Numbered from the stretch's first letter, positions 49,735 to 57,630 are shown. The stretch is 64,000 nt of DNA from Actinobacteria bacterium OV320 (GCA_001298545.1 LJCX01000029.1:310001-374000), one strand, 5' to 3'. Notes: generated from the sequence alone by a model not told the origin. Numbers and translations: made by a program.

Positions 49735-50622
49735 ATGGAACTTCTGCTCGCACTCGCCGTGGGCCTCAGCGTCTGGGGCATGTTCGCCGGCATCCGCATG
49801 TACCGGGCCGACGTGAAGCTGCCCAGCGACCTCGCGCTGGCCCTGGAGGTCGGCTCGACGCGTACCGGCGCAGTCGGCTCGCTCGTCGACCGCATGGGCA
49901 TGCGGTACGCCCCCGCCGTCCTGCGGCTGATGGGCCCCAAGCAGGTCACCAGGTACCGGCGCCGGATCGACCTCGCGGGAAACCCGGGCGGCCTGACCAT
50001 CGACCGCTACGCGGCCCGGCGCGCCGTCTACGGAGCGATCGGCGCCCTCGGCGCGTTCGCCGCGCTGCTCCAGGGCAGCTTCTTCGTCGGGCTGCTCATG
50101 CTCGCCTTCGGCGCGTTCTGGTCCGAGGTCGGCATCTGGTCCGCGATCCGGGTCCGCAAGGACGCCATCGAGCGGACCCTGCCGGACTTCCTCGACGTCC
50201 TCGCCGTGGTGGTGAGCGCGGGCCTCGGCTTCCGGCAGGCCCTCGACCGGGTGGCGTCCCGCTACGCGGGCCCCTGGGCGGACGAGATCCGCATCACGCT
50301 GCGTCAGATGGACCTCGGCGTGAGCCGCCGCGAGGCCTTCCAGGAGCTGCGCCGCCGCAACGACTCCGAGCAGGTCGCCATGTTCGTCACGGCGCTCCAG
50401 CAGGGCGAGGAACTCGGCGCGCCGATCGTCGACACGCTCGTCTCGATCGCCAAGGACATGCGCCGCACGGACGCGCAGAACGCCCGCCGCAAGGCGGCCC
50501 GCGCGGTCCCCAAGGCCACTTTGATGATCACCACGTTCATGGTCCCGGCGACGATGCTCCTCCTCGGCGCGGGGATGCTGCTCGGCTCCGGTACGGACTT
50601 CACCTCGATCACGGGCGAGTAG
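49735..50622 (+). CDS. tadC: TadC inner-membrane platform protein (GspF-like)
   Basis: 295 residues. The T2SSF domain spans about 130-270: ERTLPDFLDVLAVVVSAGLGFRQALDRVASRYAGPWADEIRITLRQMDLGVSRREAFQELRRRNDSEQV. Membrane helices at about 1-20, 100-130, and 260-285. It is the paralogous partner of TadB. The sensor kinase starts 9 bp after its stop. Confidence 0.88.
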   Translation: MELLLALAVGLSVWGMFAGIRMYRADVKLPSDLALALEVGSTRTGAVGSLVDRMGMRYAPAVLRLMGPKQVTRYRRRIDLAGNPGGLTIDRYAARRAVYGAIGALGAFAALLQGSFFVGLLMLAFGAFWSEVGIWSAIRVRKDAIERTLPDFLDVLAVVVSAGLGFRQALDRVASRYAGPWADEIRITLRQMDLGVSRREAFQELRRRNDSEQVAMFVTALQQGEELGAPIVDTLVSIAKDMRRTDAQNARRKAARAVPKATLMITTFMVPATMLLLGAGMLLGSGTDFTSITGE

Positions 50623-50631
50623 GCGGACGGG

Positions 50632-52128
50632 ATGACGGCCATGACGACGGCGACGACGAGCGTGACGGTGAGGGCGCGAGCACGGGCGAGGGCGCGGGCA
50701 CGCGGCGGAGTGGGCGGAGTGGGCGGAGTGCTGGGGCGCCGCCGCCCGGAGCGGGAGGCCGGCCCGGCACCGGCGGCCACCATGGAGACCGGCACCGGCA
50801 CCGGCACCGGCACCGTCATCGGGGTGCCGAACGCCGAGGTACCGACGGCCGAGGTACCGAAATCCGAGGTGCCGAAAGCCGAGGTGCCGATACTGGAGGG
50901 CGTTCCTCTTCAGGTCAACGCGCTCCAGGCGATGTGCCGGCAGGTGTTCGGGTTCCGGCTGGCCATGATCGCGGTGGCCGCGCCCGCGGCCCTCCTCAAC
51001 GCCGCCCCGGGCCTGGGCACCCGCCTGGTGGGCGCGGCCGTGGTCGTCACCTTCATGGGGTCCTACGTCCTGTTCCGCGACTGGGAGCGCTTCGGCCCCC
51101 TCCTCCTGCGCCACCCCTCGCTGCTGGCCGTGGACACCCTGTTCGGCACCCTGCTGCTGATCTCGGCGGGGCCGGACACCACGCTCGCCTACGTCAGCGT
51201 CTGTACCCCGCTGCTGGCCGGCATCGTCTACGGCTGGCGGGGCGCCGCCTGTTTCGCGTCCCTCCAGTCACTGATCCTGCTGCTGGTCCACGCGACCCTC
51301 GTGCAAGAGCCCGGCGTCGGCCTCGCCGAGAGACTGCTGCTGCCGGGCCTCTGCGTCATCACCGGTGCGATGGGCTCGTCGCTGCGCCACCTGATGCTCC
51401 GCTTCGGCGCGGCCACCCAGGCCCTGACCGCGGTCAAGGCGCGCCTGGCCGGCACCGAGGCGGTCGCCGCCGAACGCGCGCGACTGGCCCGGGAGATGCA
51501 CGACTCCGTGGCCAAGACGCTGCACGGGGTGGCCCTCGCCGCGGACGCCCTGGCCCATTCGGCGGGTTCGCCGGGCATGGACCCGGTCATCGTGCGGCAG
51601 CACGCCGAGCTGGTGGCCCGCGCCGCGCGCCGCGCCGCCGCCGAGTCCCGGGAACTCCTCACCGACCTCCGCCGGGAGTCGGACCCGGCGCAGGACGTCG
51701 ACCTCCTGCCCGAACTGGCGGCCCACACCGACGTGTTCGGTGTCCGGACGGGCCTGCCGGTCAGCTACCACGCCTCCGGCGACCGCACGACGCTCCCCGT
51801 TCCGCCCGCGGTGGCCCGACAGCTCCTCACGATCATCTCGGAGGCGATGGAGAACGCGCACCGCCACGCGGCCCCGACCCATGTGGAGGTGCGAGCGGCC
51901 GTGAACGGCGAGCTCCTCACCCTGAGCGTCCGCGACGACGGCCGTGGCCTCCCGCCCGGCGCCACCCTCGAACAGCTGCGCCGCACCGGCCACTTCGGCC
52001 TGGTCGGCATGACCGAGCGGGCCGCCTCCGTCGGCGCCCGCATCCGTATCGGCCACGGCCACGACTCCCGGGGCACCGAGGTGCGCCTGGAACTCCCGCT
52101 GGCCGTGCTCACAGAGGAGGTCGTCTGA
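50632..52128 (+). CDS. Sensor histidine kinase with hypervariable-looking N-terminus, embedded in the Tad locus
   Basis: 498 residues from ATG 50632 (ATG 50641 or 50782 are alternative starts). The first ~90 residues are made of simple repeats (see repeat feature). About five membrane helices follow (about 103-225, including MIAVAAPAALLNAAP). The HisKA_3 dimerisation box is RLAREMHDSVAKTLHGVAL, with the phospho-His at 290. A HATPase_c domain follows (ISEAMENAHRHAAPTHVEV; VRDDGRGLPPGATLEQLRRTGHFGLVGMTERAASVGA). Paired with the response regulator. Input signal unknown; likely controls the pilus genes. Confidence 0.92.
   Translation: MTAMTTATTSVTVRARARARARARGGVGGVGGVLGRRRPEREAGPAPAATMETGTGTGTGTVIGVPNAEVPTAEVPKSEVPKAEVPILEGVPLQVNALQAMCRQVFGFRLAMIAVAAPAALLNAAPGLGTRLVGAAVVVTFMGSYVLFRDWERFGPLLLRHPSLLAVDTLFGTLLLISAGPDTTLAYVSVCTPLLAGIVYGWRGAACFASLQSLILLLVHATLVQEPGVGLAERLLLPGLCVITGAMGSSLRHLMLRFGAATQALTAVKARLAGTEAVAAERARLAREMHDSVAKTLHGVALAADALAHSAGSPGMDPVIVRQHAELVARAARRAAAESRELLTDLRRESDPAQDVDLLPELAAHTDVFGVRTGLPVSYHASGDRTTLPVPPAVARQLLTIISEAMENAHRHAAPTHVEVRAAVNGELLTLSVRDDGRGLPPGATLEQLRRTGHFGLVGMTERAASVGARIRIGHGHDSRGTEVRLELPLAVLTEEVV
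50671..50892 (+). repeat. Stack of simple in-frame repeats in the kinase N-terminus
   Basis: Consecutive tracts: an imperfect hexamer tract coding RARARA (about 50671-50703), three perfect GGCGGAGTG copies (50704-50730), four perfect GGCACC copies (50791-50814), and four 15-bp copies of GCCGAGGTACCGAMR type (50833-50892) coding AEVPT/AEVPK/SEVPK/AEVPI. All unit lengths are multiples of three, so copy changes would not shift the frame. Confidence 0.85.
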
Positions 52129-52919
52129 TGCCGGACCGACCGCCCCACCGCCCCGGCGCCGAGCACCCGCTCTTCCCGCCACCGCCCAGGCCCTGCCCCG
52201 TACGCGTGGTCGTGGCCGACGACAACCCGGTGGTCCGCGCGGGCCTGACCGCCCTGCTCTCCGGCCGGGAGGACATCACGGTCGTCGCGCAGGCGGCGGA
52301 CGGCCGCGAGGCCTACGAGGCGGCCCGCCTGCACCGCCCCGACGTGGTCCTCCTGGACGTCCGCATGCCCGGGGTGGACGGACTCTCGGCCCTCCCGCAC
52401 CTGGTACGGATCGCCCGGGTCGTGATGCTGACGTACAGCCACGAGGCCGAGATCGTCCGGGAAGCCCTGCGCGGGGGAGCCGGGGGCTACCTCGTCCACG
52501 GGGAGTTCACCGTGGAGGAGTTGGTGTCGGCGGTGCGGGATGTCACCCGGGGCCGCGCCCACTTCACCCCGACGGCGGCGACAGCGGTACTGGCGCACCT
52601 GCGAAACGATGCTACTGCACACACCAAAGCGGACCCATCTCCCCTATTTTCTATGACTTCCACGGAAGCGCTTTCGCAGTTGCAACCAATCGTGAGACAG
52701 TCGTCCTCGGTATTGAGGGCGGGGTTCCAACTCAGCGCGAGGGAGGCGGAGATCATGGACCTCATTGCGTCGGGCATGAACAACCAGCAGATCGCCGCCA
52801 CCTGCTTCATCAGCGAGAAGACGGTCAAGAACCACATCAACCGCATCTTCGCCAAGCTGCACAGCAGCAGCCGTTCCGAGGCCGCGGCCAAGTGGCTGGG
52901 CACGGCGGTGACCTCATGA
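52128..52919 (+). CDS. Response regulator, NarL/LuxR type, partner of the kinase
   Basis: 263 residues; ATG 52128 overlaps the kinase stop. Receiver domain: VVVADDNPVVRAGLTALLS, phospho-acceptor Asp77 in LLDVRMPGVDG, VVMLTYSHEAE. The C-terminus is a LuxR/GerE helix-turn-helix, LSAREAEIMDLIASGMNNQQIAATCFISEKTVKNHINRIFAKLH. The linker (about residues 160-205) is coded by DNA that is clearly less GC-rich than its surroundings. A terminator-like hairpin follows. It likely regulates the Flp locus, perhaps flp itself, whose promoter region is next. Confidence 0.93.
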   Translation: MPDRPPHRPGAEHPLFPPPPRPCPVRVVVADDNPVVRAGLTALLSGREDITVVAQAADGREAYEAARLHRPDVVLLDVRMPGVDGLSALPHLVRIARVVMLTYSHEAEIVREALRGGAGGYLVHGEFTVEELVSAVRDVTRGRAHFTPTAATAVLAHLRNDATAHTKADPSPLFSMTSTEALSQLQPIVRQSSSVLRAGFQLSAREAEIMDLIASGMNNQQIAATCFISEKTVKNHINRIFAKLHSSSRSEAAAKWLGTAVTS

Positions 52920-52949
52920 GATACCGCCGGACCTTACTTCTGCCCTCCG

Positions 52950-52973
52950 CCTGGGCCCGGGATTGGGCCCAGG
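52950..52973 (+). terminator. Hairpin between the response regulator gene and flp
   Basis: CCTGGGCCC (52950-52958) pairs with GGGCCCAGG (52965-52973) around a 6-nt loop, a 9-bp perfect stem, in the 120-nt gap before flp. There is only a short T tract (CCCTT). It may terminate the regulator operon so that flp is separately transcribed. Confidence 0.5.
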
Positions 52974-53039
52974 GACCCTTCTCCCAGGTGGACACACGGT
53001 CATACGTTGCCGGTCACGCCACCGATGGAGAGGAACGCC

Positions 53040-53276
53040 ATGAGCGACCTGCTGCTGAAGACCGCCGTCGCGGCCAGGGTCCGGGTGAGCGGCTGGACGA
53101 ACACGACGGTGCGGGCCGTACGGCGCCGCGCCGACAACGACAAGGGGCAGACCGCCGTCGAGTACCTGGGCATCATCGCGGTGGTGGTGGCGATCGTGGT
53201 CCTGATCGCCAACACGAACCTGGGCCAGACGATCGTCGACAAGCTCACGACCCAGATCGGCAAGGTCGCCCCCTGA
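53040..53276 (+). CDS. flp: Flp-type pilin
   Basis: 78 residues from ATG 53040, with GGAGAGGA at the right distance upstream. The prepilin site is NDKGQTAVEYLGIIAVVVAIVVLIANTNLG: cleavage after KG, mature start QTAVE with Glu5 and one helix (about 43-62). Mature pilin of about 36 residues is normal for the Flp class. It is the major structural subunit. Upstream is a hairpin and a gap that can hold a promoter. Confidence 0.93.
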   Translation: MSDLLLKTAVAARVRVSGWTNTTVRAVRRRADNDKGQTAVEYLGIIAVVVAIVVLIANTNLGQTIVDKLTTQIGKVAP

Positions 53277-53935
53277 TCCGATCTCGCGGGTACGGCGACG
53301 CAGGGCAGGTCTTCCCCATCTACATCGTGGTGGTGGCGGGCCTGCTCTTTCTCGCGTTCGCCTACTTCGCGGTCGGCCAGGCGGCGGTGAACCGCAACGG
53401 CGCGCAGACGGCCGCCGACGCGGCGGCGCTGGCGTCGGCCCAGGAGGCCAGGGACGAGCTCGCAGATCTGTGGAAGCTGGCCTTCCTCGACCCCACGCAG
53501 TGGCAGAGGATCTTCGACGGCGATGTGGGACTGAAGCCCTCGTGCTGGCGCGCCTATGAGCTCGCGGCGCAGAACGACGCCAGTGTGGACGACTGCGAAG
53601 ACGGCTTCCGGACCACGGTCAGGGTGCAGGCGAACAAGCCGGCCGGGGACTCCGTAATCCCCATCACGAGTACCACGAGGGCACACGCCTCGGCCACCGC
53701 GGTGATCGAGTCCCTGTGCACGTTCGAACTGCCCTCCGCGCCACCGTCCGAGCCGTCTGGCGAGCCGTCTGGCGAGCCGTCGGGTGAACCGTCGGGTGAA
53801 CCGCCGGGCGAGGATGCCGAGGACGACGTGCTGCCGACGCTCACCTGCAAGGGTGGGAACTGGGAGCTGGACCCGGACGATCCCACCGATCTGCCCGGGC
53901 CCGAGGATCTCTTCGATGTCCACCTGGCCGACTGA
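53273..53935 (+). CDS. TadG/Rv3654c-like Tad-associated protein, probable CTG start
   Basis: 220 residues. The start is difficult: the only candidate that keeps the conserved N-terminus RSRGYGDAGQVFPIYIVVVAGLLFLAFAYFAVGQAAVNRNGAQTAADAAALA is CTG 53273, overlapping the Flp stop as CTGA. No ATG, GTG or TTG lies in the same frame nearby upstream, and downstream GTG codons would cut the membrane helix. The protein has one helix (about 15-35), a TadG/TadE-like body and a repeat region of GEPS units at about 160-180. Likely pilus secretion component. Confidence 0.7.
   Translation: MIRSRGYGDAGQVFPIYIVVVAGLLFLAFAYFAVGQAAVNRNGAQTAADAAALASAQEARDELADLWKLAFLDPTQWQRIFDGDVGLKPSCWRAYELAAQNDASVDDCEDGFRTTVRVQANKPAGDSVIPITSTTRAHASATAVIESLCTFELPSAPPSEPSGEPSGEPSGEPSGEPPGEDAEDDVLPTLTCKGGNWELDPDDPTDLPGPEDLFDVHLAD
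53750..53809 (+). repeat. Five 12-bp repeats coding GEPSG units
   Basis: Copies: GAGCCGTCTGGC twice, GAGCCGTCGGGT, GAACCGTCGGGT, GAACCGCCGGGC. Coding for (E-P-S/P-G). They lie in the exterior part of the TadG-like protein and would vary in frame. Confidence 0.85.
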
Positions 53936-53970
53936 ACGAGCGAACGACGAGTGAAGAAGGAGGCAGAGCG

Positions 53971-54552
53971 ATGAGCATGCGGTTCACTGCGAAGGTCCGC
54001 ACGGGGACGGTCGCGCTGGCCGTCGTGGCCGGGCTCGCCCTCGGCGCGACCGCCTGTGGTGGCGGTGGCGACGACGACAAGAAGCCGCAGTCCTCGGCAT
54101 CCTCCTCCAAGTCCACCGGAACGCAGCCGAACCCGCAGGAGGGGCAGTCGGAGGAACCGATCGCCGAGCTGAAGGGCCCGAGCGGACTCCTGCTCCAGAT
54201 CACCTCTGCCGAGCGCGACTCCGGCGGTTTCGTCACCGTGAACGGCGCTCTGAAGAACGACAGCGGCACGCTGGTCACGATCCCGTCCGCCCTGAGCGGC
54301 AACGAGACCGAGATCATCAACAACGGACGATCTCTCGGCGGCGCGACCCTCGTCGACTCCAAGAGCAAGAAGCGCTACTACGTCCTGCGTGACACCGAGG
54401 GCCGTCCCCTCACCACCACGGGCTTCTCGACGATCAAGGCCGGGGAGTCCATCGACGTCTTCCTCCAGTTCCCCGAGCCCCCGGCGAGCTCGACGGACGT
54501 CTCCTTCCAACTCCCGCTGTTCCCCAGCGGGGTCATCAAGATCTCCGGGTGA
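53971..54552 (+). CDS. Lipoprotein of the Tad locus
   Basis: 193 residues. Lipoprotein signal peptide with lipobox LGATAC (Cys about 29), followed by an acidic/Ser-rich linker and a beta-rich domain (about 60-193, LKGPSGLLLQITSAERDSGGFVTVNGALKND, SIDVFLQFPEPPASSTDVSFQLPLF). The last region resembles DUF4352-like/telomeric sandwich folds, not certain. The OmpA-like gene starts by overlap with its stop, so the pair is likely one unit. Downstream position suggests pilus-associated. Confidence 0.8.
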   Translation: MSMRFTAKVRTGTVALAVVAGLALGATACGGGGDDDKKPQSSASSSKSTGTQPNPQEGQSEEPIAELKGPSGLLLQITSAERDSGGFVTVNGALKNDSGTLVTIPSALSGNETEIINNGRSLGGATLVDSKSKKRYYVLRDTEGRPLTTTGFSTIKAGESIDVFLQFPEPPASSTDVSFQLPLFPSGVIKISG

Positions 54553-55178
54553 GGCCGATCATGACCCCACGTCTCACTCTGGCGGTGGCCGCGGCCACCC
54601 TCGTGATGGTCGGGATGGCGCCCGGCGCCGAAGCCGACACCACCCCCAGCGTTCCCCCCGGTACCGAGCCCACCGCCACCGCGCCCGTGGAGGTCGACCC
54701 CAACGACCCCGACCTCAAGCTCCCCGAGGGCGGCACCCTCGCCGAGCCCAAGGTGCTCGACATCAAGCAGGTCGTCGAGGACGAGTCGGGTGACGAGCGC
54801 CGGGAGGACACCAACGCGGACGTGACGTTCGCGCTCCAGGCCGAGGTCCTCTTCGGCAAGGACAGCGCGAAGCTCGGCACGGAGGCGAAGTCCCGTATCG
54901 CCACGATCGCCGCGGAGATCAAGAAGCAGAACAACACCACCGTGGTCCGGGTCTTCGGCTTCACGGACAACCTGGGCTCCTCCGCCCACGGCGACGTCCT
55001 GTCGAAGCAGCGGGCGGACGCCGTCCAGGCGGAACTCGCGGGAGACCTCAACGACCCGGGCATCACCTTCGAGGTGCGCGGCTACGGCGAGCAGTACCCC
55101 ATCTCCGACAACTCCACCGAGGCCGGCCGCAAGAAGAACCGCCGGGTGGAGGTCACGTTCCCGCGTACGGCGAGCTGA
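54549..55178 (+). CDS. OmpA-family (peptidoglycan-binding) protein
   Basis: 209 residues; GTG 54549 overlaps the lipoprotein stop (GTGA); ATG 54561 is an alternative. Signal peptide (LTLAVAAATLVMVGMAPGAEA). The OmpA C-terminal domain spans about 85-205: VTFALQAEVLFGKDSAKLGTEAKSRIATIAAEIKKQ, VRVFGFTDNLGSSAHGDVLSKQRADAVQAELA, VRGYGEQYPISDNSTEAGRKKNRRVEVTF. The D..NxxLSxxRA..V and NRRVE residues fit peptidoglycan binding. It could anchor the pilus machine to the wall. Its end overlaps the DUF192 gene's end by 26 bp (convergent). Confidence 0.88.
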   Translation: MRPIMTPRLTLAVAAATLVMVGMAPGAEADTTPSVPPGTEPTATAPVEVDPNDPDLKLPEGGTLAEPKVLDIKQVVEDESGDERREDTNADVTFALQAEVLFGKDSAKLGTEAKSRIATIAAEIKKQNNTTVVRVFGFTDNLGSSAHGDVLSKQRADAVQAELAGDLNDPGITFEVRGYGEQYPISDNSTEAGRKKNRRVEVTFPRTAS

Positions 55179-55590
55179 CCCTCACCTCCACCCGCACCCC
55201 CACCCGCAACCCCCACCCCTCCATCGCCCCGGCCGCCGCCTCCAGCACATGCCGGGACCGCAGCCGGGGCAGGCCCAGCCGCCCCGGCCGCATGGTGCGT
55301 ACGGCGATGACGCGGAGCCGCCGGTCCAGGTACGCGACGTCGATCGGCATGCGCATACGAAAGGTGTGCACGCTGCCGGCGGGCGACAGCAGCATCGCCC
55401 CGTCCACCGAGTCCCGCCCGAGCAGCCCCCGGGTACGGGCCCGGTAGGAGGCGGCGATCTCCAGGGGCACCCGAAGACCGCCCCCGTCCCCGTCCCCGTC
55501 CCCGCCGCCGTCTGCGCCGTCCCCGCCGGCCCCTCCGTCCGCGTGGCCCCCCACCACGAGTTCTCCCCACCCGTCCCGCCAGCGCGCCAT
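55153..55590 (-). CDS. DUF192 family protein
   Basis: 145 residues. DUF192 landmarks: RTRGLLGRDSVDGAMLLSPAGSVHTFRMRMPIDVAYLDRRLRVIAV. The N-terminus contains a long G/D-rich insertion (GGDGADGGGDGDGDGGG) coded by a simple repeat tract (about 55490-55520). Function of the family is unknown; the proteins are often exported but here there is no signal. Convergent overlap with the OmpA-like gene, 90 nt from the divergent reductase gene. Confidence 0.8.
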   Translation of the reverse strand: MARWRDGWGELVVGGHADGGAGGDGADGGGDGDGDGGGLRVPLEIAASYRARTRGLLGRDSVDGAMLLSPAGSVHTFRMRMPIDVAYLDRRLRVIAVRTMRPGRLGLPRLRSRHVLEAAAGAMEGWGLRVGVRVEVRVSSPYAGT

Positions 55591-55680
55591 CCCCGTCTCC
55601 CCTCGGTCGTGTCGCTACCCTCTGGACCTTCTGGATCTGTCGCACCGTAGCGAGCCGGAACACGAAGAGGGGACCGTCGT

Positions 55681-56241
55681 ATGGGGAAGATCGTCCTGAT
55701 CATGTCGATGTCTCTCGACGGGTACATCGAGGGCCCGGACCGCGACATCTCCTGGCACCAGGTCGACGACGAACTGCACCAGCACTTCAACGACATGGTC
55801 GGAGAGCTGGGCGCCCTGCTCAGCGGCCGGACCACGTACGAGCTCATGGCCGACTACTGGCCGACCGCGGACGCCGACCCGGACACCCCCGCCACGATGG
55901 CCGAGTTCGCCGCGATCTGGCGCGAGAAACCGAAGATCGTGTACTCGCGGACGCTGGCACACGCCGACTGGAACACCACGATCGTCCGGGACGTCGTCCC
56001 CGAGGAGGTCGCGCTGCTCAAGGAGCAGATGGACGGCGACCTGGGACTCAGCGGCGCCGACCTGGTCGCCGAGTTCCTGCGCCGCGACCTCGTCGACGAG
56101 CTTCGCGTCTACGTCCACCCGGTGCTCGTCGGCCGGGGCAAACCCCTGTTCCCGCACCCCGACGCGAGCATCCCGACCGTGCTCCGCCTCACCGAGTCCC
56201 ACGCCTTCGGCAACGGGGTCGTGCTGCTGCGCTACGCGTGA
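55681..56241 (+). CDS. RibD C-terminal/dihydrofolate-reductase-like protein
   Basis: 186 residues. Family PF01872 (RibD_C): MGKIVLIMSMSLDGYIEGPDRDISWH, LLSGRTTYELMADYW, DLVAEFLRRDLVDELRVYVHPVLVGRGKPLFPHPD. These stand-alone proteins are common in actinobacteria and are presumed NADPH-dependent reductases of pteridine- or flavin-like compounds; the actual substrate is unknown. The promoter region is the 90-nt gap shared with the DUF192 gene. Confidence 0.88.
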   Translation: MGKIVLIMSMSLDGYIEGPDRDISWHQVDDELHQHFNDMVGELGALLSGRTTYELMADYWPTADADPDTPATMAEFAAIWREKPKIVYSRTLAHADWNTTIVRDVVPEEVALLKEQMDGDLGLSGADLVAEFLRRDLVDELRVYVHPVLVGRGKPLFPHPDASIPTVLRLTESHAFGNGVVLLRYA

Positions 56242-56294
56242 CGGGCCGTCGTAAACCGGCGGCACCCCGGCGACCCCTCTGCCACCATCCCCGT

Positions 56295-57110
56295 ATGGAC
56301 GACAAGGGCCGGGCCACCGGCGACGACAGCGACCACGCGGACCCCGCCTTCGAGGCACTGCTCGCCGAAGGGGCCGCCGTCCCCACCGAGGGGTGGGACT
56401 TCTCCTGGTTCGAGGGACGGGCCACCGAGGCGCGGCCCTCCTGGGGGTATGCGATGTCGCTGGCCGGACGGCTGGCGGGCGCGAGCGCCGCGCTCGACGT
56501 GCAGACCGGGGGAGGCGAGGTCCTGGACTTCGCGCTCGGCCGGGCGGCCCCCAAGGCCCCCGTGCTCACCGTCGCCACCGAGGGCTGGCCGGCGAACGTC
56601 GCCAAGGCCACCGCCCTGCTGGGCCCGCGTGGCATCGCGGTCGTCGCGTCCCCGGAGGACGCCCCGCTGCCCTTCGCGGACGCCACCTTCGACCTGGTCG
56701 CCAGCAGGCATCCGGTGCGGCCTCTCTGGGAGGAGATCGCCCGCGTGCTCCGGCCCGGCGGCACCTACTTCGCCCAGCACGTCGGTCCGCGCAGCGTCTT
56801 CGAGCTCGTCGAGTACTTCCTCGGGCCGCAGCCGGAGGAGGTGAGCGGCGCCCGGCATCCCGAGCGCGAGCGCGCCGGGGCGGAGGCGGCGGGGCTGGAG
56901 GTCGTCGGGCTGCGGACGGAGCGGCTGCGTGTCGAGTTCCACGACATCGCCGCCGTGGTCCACTTCCTGCGCAAGGTGGTGTGGATGGTCCCCGGCTTCA
57001 CGGTGGAGGCCTACCGGCCCCGACTCCGCGCCCTGCACGAGCAGATGACGGTCGAGGGCCCCTTCGTGGCGCACAGCACCCGCCACCTCTTCGAGGCCCG
57101 CCGCCCGTAG
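56295..57110 (+). CDS. Class I SAM-dependent methyltransferase
   Basis: 271 residues from ATG 56295. Motif I is ALDVQTGGGEVLDF, with the rest of the Rossmann fold in VASPEDAPLPFADATFDLVASRHPVRPLWEEIARVLRPGGTYFAQHVG. The N-terminal ~55 residues are acidic and helical. Substrate unknown; the class is UbiE/Methyltransf_11. Start upstream at 56238 is open but less likely. No partner genes; followed by a 638-bp gene-free stretch. Confidence 0.85.
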   Translation: MDDKGRATGDDSDHADPAFEALLAEGAAVPTEGWDFSWFEGRATEARPSWGYAMSLAGRLAGASAALDVQTGGGEVLDFALGRAAPKAPVLTVATEGWPANVAKATALLGPRGIAVVASPEDAPLPFADATFDLVASRHPVRPLWEEIARVLRPGGTYFAQHVGPRSVFELVEYFLGPQPEEVSGARHPERERAGAEAAGLEVVGLRTERLRVEFHDIAAVVHFLRKVVWMVPGFTVEAYRPRLRALHEQMTVEGPFVAHSTRHLFEARRP

Positions 57111-57283
57111 CGCGGACTGGCCAGGAACCGTCCTCCGACCGGTCTTGCGCCGACCGCTGCCTCCCGCGCTCGGGATCCTGCCTCCACAGAGTTTCCACAT
57201 CGTTATCGCGATCGGTTCATATCCCCTGTCGACCTCGCGTAAGTTCTCCTTCGGGCAATTCGCGTACGCAAAGCTGCGTGGAC

Positions 57284-57334
57284 GTCACCGCGCAGTGGAG
57301 GGGGCTGCGCGGTGACGCCCGCGTCAAGCGGGCG
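57284..57334 (+). other. Two adjacent hairpins in the gap before uppS
   Basis: First stem 13 bp, CGTCACCGCGCAG (57284-57296) with its complement 57305-57317, loop of 8 nt. Second stem CGCCCGC (57316-57322)/GCGGGCG (57328-57334), loop GTCAA. The two share two bases at their junction, so they may compete. They end well before the terminator. Possible leader or RNA structure. Confidence 0.45.
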
Positions 57335-57549
57335 TTCACGGCCGGGGTAGCCCGTCGGGGGGACGGGCGGGCGATGGGTCGACGGAGCCCCAAGTTGCTC
57401 CAAAACCTCAGCTTTCCCTGGCAATCGTGCCCATTCCCCTGGGAATCGGTTGTGTTCCGGCCATGCGCCACCCATGAACCACGCATTCCGCGACCACCGG
57501 CGCGTCGCCGCGCGACTCCGGAGAGTAGTTGTGGCGCGCCGATGCACGC

Positions 57550-57630
57550 AGCATCACTTACGAAGGGTTATGGTGGAAACCCCCCCTCGGGCCGGTCCGT
57601 CTCCCCCCCCACGGACCGGCCCGTTTTTTT
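57550..57630 (+). ncRNA. Candidate small RNA resembling the actinobacterial 6C class
   Basis: The 3' end is a strong terminator, and there are two runs of seven or eight C: one at 57580-57586 and one in the terminator loop (57603-57610). C runs in two stem-loops are the defining feature of the 6C RNA class in actinobacteria. The 5' end is not visible, so the start is approximate. No coding frame is plausible here. The class match was made from memory and not by a covariance search. Confidence 0.45.
57589..57630 (+). terminator. Strong Rho-independent terminator before uppS
   Basis: 12-bp perfect stem GGGCCGGTCCGT (57589-57600)/ACGGACCGGCCC (57611-57622), a 10-nt C-rich loop, then G and TTTTTTT. 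It is oriented on the plus strand, although the nearest upstream gene stops 479 nt earlier, so it must end some other transcript, the proposed small RNA. Confidence 0.9.
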
